Below are positions 43,530 to 55,394 of a stretch of DNA of 64,000 nt, piece by piece (the first letter of the stretch is position 1; every line of letters starts with the position of its first letter). Source of the stretch: Diadophis punctatus similis (taxonomy: Eukaryota; Chordata; Lepidosauria; Squamata; Dipsadidae); the NCBI GenBank assembly GCA_023053685.1, contig JALIGW010000005.1, positions 29,974,480-30,038,479 on the forward strand, read 5' to 3'. The notes beneath the pieces are model-generated. The model ran no database searches. It had not been told where the DNA came from and saw only the letters and a program-made list of their open reading frames with translations. The translations under genes were made by a program, and so were the position numbers.

Positions 43530-46335
43530 GGAGGGAGAGAAAGATACACATACACATCTTTATTCTTGATGGAAAGAAACATTTCTCGATCTAAATGATC
43601 ACTTTTAGCCTGAAATTTCCTACAAAAATTACTTTGTTACATTCTTCATTTGTAATTTTGTTCGAACTAACTGAAAATGGATACACTTAAAATGCTGTTA
43701 GCTGTATACTTCCTTAGATCTGAAATCAATGTCCGTAGACCTCCCTCATTGTATGTTCACTTCAGTGGGCTGGAAAGTAATGAAGAAAAATGTCCACTGC
43801 ATCATTTTCCTTTTCATTCACATCCTTTTTGAAATATCCTGGTATCTCTGCAGGGAGTTAATCCCTCTTCGAGTCTCTGTAGTCACCAAAAATGTTTCTG
43901 AATTGAAGACACATTCCTTAAAGGAGGTATGTGTATTGCTGCAGCCCATTAGTTTTTATTAAAATTTAGGCAGTTGCATTTTTGGCATCACATTTATAGT
44001 TCTACAATTTTTTTAATTCAATTGTTGTCACAAACTTGGGGTGATTTTATTTTCTGTGATAATTTGTTAATCCCAGCATATTCTTGGACGTATCCCAAAG
44101 CCTCCCATTTTGCAAGAAATGTTTATATCAAGTATAAATTAAATTTAGTCGTTAAATAATTATTGAATTAGATCTAGCATAAAATTTAATTCCCAGTGTA
44201 TATTTTGAGCACTATGAATGATAAATCAATAAATACTTAAGAGATAACTCCCTGAATAATTTTTGTTTTGTGCCTTTATTATACTACATTAAACCATTAA
44301 TCAGGTAAAATAACTAGGCTTATACTGTACTATATATACCAAATTTTACCTGATCTACAAGTTATCATTTTATATAAATAGATTATATAAATATTTATAT
44401 GAATGGAAATTCAGTCTTGACTAATGATTGCATTTTTGTGATGGCTCAACTGTAAATTTGAATATCCCATTAGTTGAGTTGAGCAAACATGTCTCATATC
44501 TGGTAGCTATAAAGATAATATAGCATATGCCAGTATATGTGTATGCCAACATAATATAAGGATAACATAGTATATGCCAGTAGCCAATGTAGTGAGATTC
44601 ATGAAAGGGTATTATAATGCAAATAGGAAAAAGATAGATTTACATATGTATCCACACTAAATGTAAAGATTTCTTTTGCACATGAAGTATTCTTGTTGTA
44701 TTCTGGAAGTTGTATTTCATGCATGCAGCCTACGTGTATCTCTGTGGTCTTTTTATATACCATATTTTTTATCATATGATATTCAAATATTGGATCTGTA
44801 CAGCTGCTGTTCTTACAATTTGAGGTGATAAAAAGTAATTTAATTGCTGTGTTAAAAATGTTTAAGAATATGCAGTAATTTGCAGCCTGTTGTCAATTAT
44901 TCCTAACTTATGTCAAAAAACAGGATACAGCTCTTTTTAATGCATTACTATACTATGATGACACATGTTCATAGCATAAATTAAATTTGTATATACAAAT
45001 GTACACTTATCAATTTCTGGGATTATTTAATATACCGAATTCTTAATTTTTCTTTGGAAAATAGAAAGGACTGTTTATCATCTGTCTAAACTGTTTATTC
45101 ACATTTTAAACGTCAGTGTTTGGGAGACCGTATTGTTGCTTTCTTCAGTTTTTAATTAGCATATAGATATCAAAAGACATTTGTGATGCCTAGCACATAG
45201 ATTAAATAGCATTGTATACATTTACTCTCTTTGATATTGCCTAATGCTGCAATTAAACAGTCCAGAAACCACTTGGGACTTTACAAGGTGCTGGATAGCC
45301 ACATCTCTGCTGTTGCATTACCTTTTAGTCTGGTCTTTTTAAAGATTAATGTGTTTAGTGAGGATGCTGTCGACTTTCACTCTTCATAGGATTTTCCCAT
45401 AAAAGTGATCAGGGATAAGGGGCGTTAAAGAATTCTTTTCCCTGTCAATTAGTGCAAGATGGTATTTGACTTCCAGCTGTTCTAATACTCTTACAAAAAG
45501 AAATAATACAATTGCTTACTTCAGTATGACTCCCACTACTAACTTCTTTAAGCTTCTGAAAAATGGCATCAATTTTCTCTAATCCATTTGGAGATCGTAG
45601 TGTGTTAATTCTCATGTACCTCAGAACATAGATTATTTACATTGTAAAAATAATGATTTCAGGACTTACTTAGAAATTCCATTGTACCAGCATTAATGAA
45701 GGATCTATTGTAAGCTATCATGTTGAGGCTTTTAAAGGACCTATTAGTTCAAGGATCATTGACACAACAGACTAATGAGTCTCTTGGCAATGTTGTCAGT
45801 TGTTGTGTTAATATGTTTGCAGGCTGTGAACTTGAAGACCATCTTTGGCCTGCTTGTTTGTTTCTGCATCACATATTACTATGCCATATATTGTGATCAA
45901 GACATCATGATGTTGTTAAATTATAATTAGAAATATTAGAAGATCTGATTATTTCCAGATTAATTCAATGATAATAGAACATTTTTGCATTCTAACTTAT
46001 TCATTCTTTGGTCTGATTCTGATAGGTATTCACAAGGATTTGTAATTTCGTGAACAAAACATTTAAAAATGTCACATGTTATTTTTACCAACTACAATAT
46101 ATGACTATCTTGAAATGTTTCTTCAATACTTAGAAAAAATTAAATTGAATGTTTGATTATGAAAATTAATAAAGTGCTTTTAATGCTACTTAAATTCAGG
46201 GCTTTACTATAAATTATTGGGAACACCAATAAATATTTTCAGACCTGACTAATTAGCATGAACTTCATTTGCATTCCTTAAAAAGTGAAACTTACATGCT
46301 CATTTTAGAGTGCTAAACAGGTCTGGAAGTATTCC
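43530..46335. other. Intergenic, no feature recognised
   Basis: AT-rich sequence with local near-duplicates (for example ATATGCCAGTA at 44510-44590) and no recognised gene or repeat. Confidence 0.6.
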
Positions 46336-46339
46336 TGCT

Positions 46340-46560
46340 GGAATTAGCAATAGCACTTAGATTTACATATCACTCCATAGTGTTTTACAGCACTCTCTGA
46401 GTGGTTTACAATGTCAGCATATTGCCCCAGGAATCTGGGTCCTCATTTTACCGACCTTGGAAGGCTGAGTCAACCTCAAGCCCCTTCAGGATCAAACTCC
46501 AAGCTATGGGCAGAGTTAGCCTAAAATACTGCATTCTAACCACTGTGCCATCCAATTCAA
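46340..46560 (-). mobile_element. Diverged SINE, antisense copy
   Basis: Reverse-complement core: AGCAATAGCACTTAGATTTA, CCTCATTTTACCGACCTTGG, AAGGCTGAGTCAACCTCAAG and AACCACTGTGCCATCC. It is older than the other copies. Confidence 0.75.
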
Positions 46561-46752
46561 TGGGAATCTCTCTGAAATAAACAGATACAGCAAGTACAGG
46601 CAACCTGGTTTTTCCAATGTTCTAGACTACAATTCAAAGCAAGAAAGTCATACCAGCTTCCCAGCTAAAGCAAGCAGGCATCTATATTGGGCAGCATCAA
46701 TATAGGAAGATACCAGAATGATCGTTAGAGTGAATACAGCAATAGCATAATA

Positions 46753-46975
46753 AGCCGAGGTGGCGCAGTGGTTAAAATGCAGCACTGCAGTTCAGCAGTT
46801 CAGCTGTTCAAATCTCACCGGCTCAAGGTTGACTCAGCCTTCCATCCTTCCGAGGTCGGTAAAATGACGACCCAGATTGTTGGGGGCAATATGCTGAACT
46901 CTGTAAACCGCTTAGAGAGGACTGTAAAGCACTATGAAGCGGTAGATAAGTCTAAGTGCTATTGCTATTGCTAAT
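46753..46975 (+). mobile_element. Sauria-type SINE
   Basis: Contains GCCGAGGTGGCGCAGTGG, B box GTTCAAATCTC, the same core as at 48168, and a GCTATTGCTATTGCTA tail. Confidence 0.88.
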
Positions 46976-47159
46976 CCATACTGTGCAGGAGAAGGCTCGT
47001 AATAAACCACCCCTATATTTTATGAAGAAGACTATATGGATAGTTAATAATGAATAACAATACAATATCAGATGCTAGGCACCCTAGCTCCAGATAAACA
47101 AAGCTCTTAAGATTGATTTAACAAAAGTTTTCAGAGACCTGTTAATAGAAACAAAATGT

Positions 47160-47525
47160 CACCAGATAGTCCTCACCAACGGTTAATCGGACATCAGGAA
47201 CTTCATCACTAAGCAACATGGTCATAAGGTGTGACATCACATGACTCACAACCACAATTCCAGCAGTCCCAATTGTGAGGGGAATCTTGCATGGTCACAG
47301 CATCCTAAAGATATGTGATCACCATTTGTGATCTCCAGCTGGCTTCCCCATTGAATTTACCTTGTCAGAAGCCAGTAGTGAAGGTTGCAAATAGGTCAGG
47401 CGACTATGAGGATGCTGTGATGACCACAAGTAGGAGGATCTGTTGTACATACCTCTAACTCAGTGCTGCCATAACATTAATCAGTCACTGAACAGGTATA
47501 TGTTAAGTGAGGACTACTTACCTGC
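47160..47525 (+). mobile_element. Mariner-like MITE, diverged copy
   Basis: AGATAGTCCTCACCAACGG at the left, TTAAGTGAGGACTACTTACC at the right, middle with CACATGACTCACAACCACAA. It is strongly mutated but keeps the inverted ends. Confidence 0.6.
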
Positions 47526-47859
47526 AAACAGATACAGAAAAATAAAATCTTTCAAAAGATCCCTGAACTCAGAGGGAAGCTCAGATCAGTATGCTAAAGG
47601 ACACCAAAGATGGAAGGTGCACACTGAAATTTTGTACAGTACAATGTCAACAATGAGACACATTAGAAGATATTCCTTGTTTACAAGAAAATCTAGCACT
47701 ACAAGATGAAATAAGATCAGCACGCCAGCCACTACTAAGTCGGAAACTACTGATATTAATGGGGTAGCTACATAAATATGGCAATCAGCCATATAAATAT
47801 GGCAATCAGCAGAAAAAGAATCAGTCAATGTCCTAACCAAGTTAGGCCAGCAAATCTGT

Positions 47860-49125
47860 GCCAGTAAGGAGAGGAGACAGTGCCAACATCTTGCAAGATG
47901 TCAGTCTACATAGCAGTATCAAAGGAGATAACAGAGCATGGAAATGTCATGTTAAGAAAATAAAGGCATATATGAAGACAGAGATGCCAAATTTTCAAGC
48001 TGGTATTAGAAAAGGCCAAGGATTGAGATACATAACTCTTGTTGCACATTGTGTAATTGTATAAACCGAAGAATGGGAAAAGGAATCAATATGTGCTTTA
48101 TTGACTATAGAAAGACCTTTGATTTTATTAATTATGTAAAGATGTGGAATGTACTTAGGATACATTAGGAGCTGAGGTGGCGCAGTGGTTAAAAGCAGCA
48201 CTGCAACCTGAACTGCTAGTTCAGCAGTTGAGCTGTTCAAATCTCACTGGCTCAAGGTTGACTCAGCCTTCCATCCTTCTGAGGTGGGTAAAATGAGGAC
48301 CCAGATTGTTGGGGGCAATATGCTGAACTCTGTAAACCGCTTAGAGAGGGCTGTAAAGCACTATGAAGCGGTATATAAGTCTAAGTGCTATTACTATTAA
48401 TGATATCCAAAATCATCTTATTCCCTTTACATGACACCTACACACAGGATAGGAAGCTATAATCCAGATAATACATACTGAAATAAACTGGTTTGGGGTA
48501 AGCAAGGGAGTGAGATAATGCTATGTAATCTTTACTTGTTTATTCAACCTACATTCTCAATATGCATATGTAGATCGGAAGATTAGTGTGGTTTTAAAAT
48601 GAGGATGAAGCATCAAAAACGTGTCCTAGACTAGTATTTGTTAAGGTGGCAATAAAGGCCTTGGAAAAGATACTCAGATAAATTTATGACCTTCATCTAT
48701 TATATGTCTGTATTAAATGAGATCAGAATGGTGCAGACAATGGTTTTTTGTATGATTTTCTACAAAATCATACAAAAAGGCAGAAAATTGGATTTTGAAG
48801 AAGCAAGACAAAAAGTATTGGCACTTTTGAACTTTGGTATCGATGGAATATTCCTGAGAGTATCACCAAAGAAAGAAAACAAAAGAAATGTGGAACAAAT
48901 AAATCCAGCACAAATGAGCAAACACAAATTATCATATTTTGAATGTATTTTGCAAAGACATAACTCTTTTGAGAAGTCTGTAATGCTAGAAAAGATGGAG
49001 CAAAGTGAAGAAGAGGATTACAGGCATCAAAAGCCCTGAAAGATCAGTTTGGAAACAGATCATCTGTAAAATGTCTGTGCATATGGTTGCTAAGTGTCAA
49101 CTTCAACCTGATGGCATATAATTGA
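47860..49125 (+). mobile_element. BovB (RTE-type) LINE remnant
   Basis: Decayed plus-strand reverse transcriptase with FQAGIRKGQG near 47995, FIDYRKTFDFINYVKMWNVL near 48100 and, after a SINE insert, WFGVSKGVR and LFNLHSQYAY near 48500. The C-terminal LSYFECILQRHNSFEKSVML is near 48930. The 3' UTR resembles BovB (GTTGCTAAGTGTCAACTTC). Many stops and frameshifts. BovB is known in squamates for horizontal transfer. Confidence 0.78.
48168..48400 (+). mobile_element. Sauria-type tRNA-derived SINE inside BovB
   Basis: Starts GAGCTGAGGTGGCGCAGTGG (A box) with B box GTTCAAATCTC. The body contains GGTTGACTCAGCCTTCCATC and ATATGCTGAACTCTGTAAAC, with a 3' tail of AGTGCTATTACTATT. It splits the BovB reverse transcriptase. 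Confidence 0.88.
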
Positions 49126-50420
49126 ATATTTGCTGCGGCTGATGATGAAAAGTCCAGAAATTCTGGAATCTTCAGATTCTCCATGCCTTGGAAAGAGCAA
49201 TCCAAGGGCTAACCGAAGATTAATCAAAAGGAAATTCAATGCTAAGGAATTATGTTCTGCCAATAGAGAAAGTAGTAACAGAACATTCCTATTCACAATA
49301 TCTCCCTGTCCACTGACTGGTTTCCTAAAGGCAAAGATAAAGGTTACTCCTGTCCAGTTCCCCAATCTAGGGGATGGTGTGCATCTCTATTTTTATTCAG
49401 TTAGGTTAATCAATCAGTAAGACTTACTAAGCTAAGACTAAAAAATTTAGCTGCATCCATTCTGATGTTATCAGCATTTTATTGAATGGCTATCTGTAGC
49501 TCTCCAAAAGACCAGTAGGCTGGCTGGAAGCTGCTTTGCCCTTAAGAAATTGCCCATCTTTAATAACTGCTTAAAAGTATTATACTTTTTTTAAAAAAAA
49601 ATCCCCAAAGTCTTTTCAAACCTAGTTCTGCCTTCATATATGATGGTCTCCTCCACTTTGTAACTTTCAATCTCCCGAAATTGACAGTATGCCCTTAGTC
49701 CCAAAAGGGTTACGTATCTCTTATACCTCACACTGCTAAGTAGCAAAAGGCATGCAGAAAAAGTTGGATAATGATAAAAGTCTAGATAAAGTATTACACA
49801 CAAATCAATTCTATATTTTAAAAACACTAAGATTAAAAAAAATTCAGATATTGCATATCTGTTAATGCCCATATGTAATAACTAAAGCTTAATGAAGAAA
49901 ATGAATTTATTTATATAGAAAAATATAACTATTCTCCTGTGCTCTGCTTGGAGAGTCCAAGCATGGGTTAAACTTCAGTCGGTTGCCAAGGGACTGAGTT
50001 AAATTTAGATCTGAAACACGCCCTCTCTGCTCCACCGAGTCAGTTTTTCAAACTCACTCGAGCCTAGAGGGACGTTTTTATTTTTCTCTTAGCTCAACCT
50101 TGGAAAACGACTGATAGTTTAACTGCTTGGACTCTTCTTCTTCTTCTTCTTCCCTTGTTGTGATCCATCACATCGCCTTTGCTGTCGACTGGTTTTTAGC
50201 CCTCCGCTTGCCGCTAATCTGTGTGGGTGTGTGGGTGCTAGTACCTGGGGATCCGTTGGGCAACCACCACCATTCATTGCCCCACGGCCTGTTCCCCATA
50301 GGAGTCTATGCCTCTAGGCAATACTCTTCCTTGACTTGGGGACCCAACCTTCCTCAGTTCCGAACTACACAGGTCTGAGACTATCTATGAGATCCAGCTT
50401 ACACGTTTAGCTAATCACAA

Positions 50421-51855
50421 TGGCTGGCAAAGCAGACAGACGTGGAGGTGAAGAGGCCTCCACTTCATCTGGCGCCAAGAAATCTGGCTCCAAGGGCCAT
50501 ACCTTGGCAAAAGGGGACCCTAAACAACCCAGGGCTCCTAAGGCCTCTTGAAAACAAACATCTGCAGTGGCTATTAAGGACGCAGAGAGGCGGCTTCGGG
50601 CCTTGGAGAAACAATTTGCTAAGGTCCAAAAGCAGACTGAGGCGGCCCTTCATCATGCATCCCCCATTCCTCAGGAGATGCCTCCGATGCCTCAGTTGCC
50701 TCCTCAGCCTGTCGTAACCAGCACAGCGACCGAACATGTTTGGTCGCCTGACCATCCTCATGGATCCCAGGACATTGAACTGGCAGAGACAACTTTGCCA
50801 GACATATCTGTGCCAGGGCTCAGCCTTGCTCCGTTACCACCTTCCTCTTCATCTACAAAGGTGGTTCCTTCTGCCTCCGCCCTGGGAATGACCAAATGCA
50901 GCAACTTCCACAAGAGCTGCAAGACATGATAGCCAATGCCTTTTCCCAAGGCATCGCTGCTGGCCTCCAGCAGAGGACTGCTTACTCTGCAAACCCAGCA
51001 CAAATGCAAGGGGTTTGGACCAACATTGGTGCCCCATATTCTCACCGCTCCTCAGTCCTGAGCAATGAATCCCTTAGGGGTGAGGGAAGCATTATTGATG
51101 AAGGTTTGTCAGATGATGAAGGTCTGGTTCCGGATGAGCCGGTCGTTACCGGCCTTTTCAAACCAGTTCTGTTTAAGACACAAGGCCAAAGCCACGGCGA
51201 ATATCGGCATGTCCGAAGCGTCTTCCGACCCTTCTGCAGGCATTGACCCAGCAGCTGGCTTGTTCTCGGAACCGGCACAAGAAAAGGAATCTATCCATCT
51301 TCAAACAATTTTCTAGACACCATACAGAGACCATAGGATCATCCTGCCATCACTCCTGGACCATCCTCATCAGAGCGCAAGATTTATGGTTTGGGGGCTG
51401 ATTTGGAGGCGCTTCTACAGCTTCCTGCCATAGACGTTCTTGTAGCCAACCTGGTCTCCTTGGCAGTTTTTCCCTTTGAAGTGTCAGAGGGTCTTAAGCC
51501 TGACAACCATAAGGCCGAGTCTTCCTTGCGTAAGACCCATCAAGCAGCTGCTTGGTCTATATATGCAGCTACTGCTGCATCATTCTTTAATAGGACTTCC
51601 ATCATGTGGATCAGGAAGATGCAGACCAGGGTAGGACCGGAGGACACCCGCCTGCGGCAGGACTTAAATAAACTTTTGGCTGCGGTGGAGTTCTCCGTGG
51701 ATGCTACTCTTAACTCTGCCAAGTTTGCGTCCTGCACCATGGCATCTAGTATCACCTCTCGCCGTCTCCTGTGGCTCCATCATTGGCAGGCAGATACTCG
51801 TTCCAAATGGCGCCTAGCAGCTGCTCCCTTCAAGGGAGGGAATCTATTCAGTTAA
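50421..51855 (+). pseudogene. DIRS gag-like region
   Basis: Starts MAGKADRRGGEEASTSSGAK at 50421 and stops after about 43 codons, then continues in shifted frames. Middle part has a coiled-coil-like AIKDAERRLRALEKQFAKVQ. The C-terminal part (51391-51855) reads LRKTHQAAAWSIYAATAASF and ASSITSRRLLWLHHWQ, as in other DIRS gag-like proteins. Broken by several frameshifts. Confidence 0.75.
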
Positions 51856-52059
51856 TCCCTGGACTTGATTCTGGTCGAGGACAGGGAGAAAAGAAAGGTG
51901 CTGCCCCGGGTGCACAGGCGGGCAGACCATTGTCCTGCTCCCTATTTTCGTCAGCAGCCCTTTTGGCCCGACACTTCCTTTGGTGTCCCACAGTTCTAAA
52001 GGTTGTATTTTCAGTGGGGAGACAGAGCACAGGACAGATCCGCCACTAGAGACAGGGGC

Positions 52060-52850
52060 AGGTAATTCGCCCAGTCAAGGCTCCCCTTCTGGGGATCTGG
52101 ATCTCAGGCCTTTTGCAGGTCCAAGTGACTCCAGGGTAGCAGTGCCCATCAGCGGCAGACTACAACATTTCACCGCCCAATGGCAGGTCACATCCACAGA
52201 CTCCTGGGCTCTCAGAACGATCAAATTTGGACTCACCATAGAATTTCTATCCAGGCCCCCCAGCCGGTTTATCCAGTGTCCCATTCCGTCCAATGCCATC
52301 AAACGGGCCCTAATCGATGCAGAAATTTGCCACCTGCTGGATATTTTGGCCATAGAGAAGATGCTTCAGGGACAGGAGAGACAAGGGTTTTATTCCATCT
52401 TATTCCTAGTCCCCAAGAGTTCGGGGGGTGTGGGGGGTGGAGAGCCATTCTAAATTTGAAGCAGCTCAACACTTATGTAGCGTACAAGCGCTTCAAAATG
52501 CAATCCCTCAAATCCATCCTGGGATGAATGAGGCAACACGATTAGCTCACGTCCATAGACCTCAAGGAGGCCTACCTCCATGTGCCAGTACGTCCGTCAC
52601 ACTGAAGATTCCTGAGGTTCTGCTTTGCGGGACTCATTTTCAATACCGAGGCCTGCCATTCGGCCTGTCATCGGCACCCAGGACCTTCACCAAGATCCTA
52701 GACGTAGTGGCGGCATACCTCAGGGCACGTCCAATATGCCTTAGTGCTATTTGGATGATATTATCATCTAGTCTCCATTGCCCCTGCGTGCACGCGAGGA
52801 CCTCCTGCTCACAATTCGGACTCTACAAGCACACAGATTTTCTGTGAACT
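52060..52850 (+). pseudogene. DIRS reverse transcriptase region
   Basis: Frame pieces include LIDAEICHLLDILAIEKMLQ, GFYSILFLVPKSSGG and HFQYRGLPFGLSSAPRTFTK. The catalytic box reads YLDDIII near 52748 in a different frame from its neighbours and is followed at once by a TAG. At least three frameshifts. Confidence 0.85.
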
Positions 52851-53149
52851 TCCAGAAAAGCCATCTGACTCCAACCACGTCACTTCTTCATCTCGTGGTA
52901 GTCATCAATACCGAGACTTGCGAAGTCTTCCTGTCGCCAGAGCGTTGAGCCAGCATCGCTTCCCTGGTGACTCTGATCTGTCAGCAATGGTGTGTACCCC
53001 TAGCTCTTCTTTCCCAGCTGCTGGGAAAATTGATTTCTTGTATAGACATGGTACCGTGGGAGAGACTTCACGCTCACATGCTCCAATGGTGCTTGCTCCC
53101 ACATCAACAAGCGAGGACCAGCCACCCCAACGCAAAGGTACGGGTGCCA

Positions 53150-53525
53150 ATGGCAGTCCTTCAGTCACTGTGCTGGTGGTCCTCCACGGCCATTCAGAAG
53201 GGCTGCTTCTTCAAAGAGCCCACCCAAGTGACTATTACCACAGATGCCAGTCTGTTCGGATGGGGAGCTCTCGCCCGGTCCCAGGTGACTCAGGGATGTT
53301 GGAGCCCATCGGATGTGACCAATGCTAACATAAACTTGTTGGAGCTTCAAGCTGTGCGCCTGACCCTCCAACATTTTGAGGGACTGGTGAAGGACTCCCA
53401 TGTCCTCATATTGATGGACAATGTGGCCACCTGGTCTCATATCAACTGTCAGGGGGGCACAAGATCCACACGCCTCATGAAAGAGGCAGAGAGACTTGGG
53501 CTCTGGGCGGAGCTGCACGTCTGAT
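53150..53525 (+). pseudogene. DIRS RNase H region
   Basis: VTITTDASLFGWGAL is the RNase H start; NLLELQAVRLTLQHF carries the conserved Glu and LILMDNVATWSHIN the second Asp. This part is open for about 185 codons from 52967. Confidence 0.8.
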
Positions 53526-53949
53526 CAATTTGAGCAGAGCACATCTCAGGTGTCTCGAATGTGCAGGCGGATTGGTTGAGCCGCTCCACTATAGACCATG
53601 CAGAGTGGCGCATGCACCCGGACCTATTCGAGACTCTGTCCCTGAGATTTGTCCGACTAGAGGTGGATTATTTGCAACTCCAACAAACACGTACCTACCG
53701 AGATTCTTTTCCAGATTCCCAGCGCTGGGGGCAGAAGGGATCAATGCCCTTCGCAGTCCTTGGCCACCAGGACTCTTGTACGCCTTCCCTCCTCTCCCCT
53801 TCATCCCGAGGGTGATTCACAAGATGCTGGCGGAAAAGGCGGAGATCCTACTTGTCGCTTTCCATTGGCCCAGATGCCCTTAGTATACGGATCTGGTAGA
53901 ACTCTCAGTGTCTCGTCCCTGGAGAATTCCTGACCAACAGGTCTCTCTC

Positions 53950-54980
53950 AGCCAGGGGGCCCTTCTCCATCCAGAGCCCCAGTGGCTGCAGTTGGCCATC
54001 TGGCTCTTGAGAGGGACATTCTGAAGGAGGACAATCTCTCCAGGAGGGTGATACTTACCATCCAGGCATCCAGATGGGCATCCACCAATCGCATTTATAA
54101 CATGACCTGGTCGGCATATTGTACTTTCTGCTCCAATAATTGATTTGACCTGCTATCTTCCTCTTTTCAGCAGATCCTAGAATTTTTGCAGGAGGGGTTG
54201 GATAAGGGATTAGCCCCCAACACCCTCCGCAGGCAATTTGCAGCCTTGTCAACCGTAATTCGCATTGGCAACTTCCCATCCTTGAGTCATCATCCTAGAG
54301 TGCGCAGCTTCCTAAAAGGAGCTGCTAATTTGCGACCCCAGGTGGTCCACACTATCCCTCCTGGGATTTCTCCCTGGTGTTGCAAGCACTCACATCATCA
54401 CCATTTGAACTGTTGAGGACTGTCTCGCTTCAGTTCTTGACCTTTAAGACGGCTTTCCTGGTCGCCATAATCTCAGCCAGGAGAGTATCGGAATTGGCAG
54501 CACTCTCGGTGCACCAGGACTTATGTCATTTCCACCTTGACAGGGTGGTCCTTCGTTTGGATCCCTCCTTCCTACCAAAAGTTAACTCCTGGTTCCATCG
54601 GGCCTTTGGAACATAAATGGCATAAACTGGATGTCAGGAGGGCTTTCCAAATTTATATTAAAAGGACTGCTTCTTTCTGTAAGACTGAGGCATTATTTGT
54701 CTCATTTCAACCAGCCTCCATAGGCCGTAAAGTCAGCCCTTCGACAGTGAGCCGCTGGCTGAAGGCGTGCATTGCCAGAGCTTATCACTGTCAGTCCAGG
54801 CCACTACCTAGCCTAATCACAGCGCATTCCACCAGAAGCGTGGCCACCTCAGCGTCTTGGGCCACACAGGCGTCAATCGAAGAAATCTGCAGGGCGGTGA
54901 CGTGGGCCTCACCTTCACCATTTGTGAAGCACTACAAGCTGGATGTGTTTGCCTCTGCAGAGGTGGCTTTTGGGAGATGA
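53950..54980 (+). pseudogene. DIRS tyrosine recombinase region
   Basis: Pieces include FLQEGLDKGLAPNTLRRQFA (core-binding domain), FLVAIISARRVSELAALSV (first catalytic Arg), ITAHSTRSVATSASWA (His-x-x-Arg) and FVKHYKLDVFA (catalytic Tyr). All catalytic residues survive but in more than one frame. Confidence 0.88.
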
Positions 54981-55394
54981 GTACTATAAAGGGTCTGCTC
55001 CACCTCGGCTCCCCTGGACCAGCCTGTTCCCGCCCTCGAGACTTAAGCTTGGGTATATCCCATGCTTGGACTCTCCAAGCAGTGCACAGGAGAAGGAGCA
55101 TTGGCTTACCTGAACGGTCTTCTCTGTGCGCTGCAGGAGAGTCCAAACCCGCCCTGGCAACCATCAAGTTCCAGGGTCACCGGAAGGTCTGAATCTACCA
55201 CGTCCTAGTAGATTCAGACCTTCTGGCGACCCTGGACTCGATCTGATGGAGGTCTACGCCTTCGTTTGAAAAACTGACTGAGCAGAGGGGCGTGTTTCAG
55301 ATCTAAATTTAATTCAGTCCCTTGGCAACCTACCGAAGTTTAACCCATGCTTGGACTCTCTCCGTTCAGGTAAGCCAATGCTCCTTCCCCATAT

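Larger units (their letters stand above)
49931..55392 (+). mobile_element. DIRS-type tyrosine-recombinase retrotransposon, decayed
   Basis: Plus-strand order: gag-like region (50421-51855), reverse transcriptase (52060-52850), RNase H (53150-53525), tyrosine recombinase (53950-54980). Inverted terminal repeats of about 110 bases at 49951-50066 and 55260-55360 both start GAGAGTCCAAGCATGGGTTA when read inward. An internal complementary region at 55059-55118 is complementary to both outer tips (49931-49965 and 55361-55390). This layout is diagnostic of DIRS. Frameshifts and stops interrupt every ORF, so it is inactive. Its GC-richer, more open frames than the surroundings suggest a fairly recent insertion. 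Confidence 0.92.

Noticed and set aside
40870..49000. HSPA12A exons expected right of ENO4 from mammalian synteny
   Set aside because: No HSP70-like segment with splice sites was found in any frame; it may start beyond the window or use small non-coding exons.
49931..55392. Endogenous retrovirus
   Set aside because: No LTRs, no DDE integrase and no envelope; inverted ends and a tyrosine recombinase identify a DIRS element.
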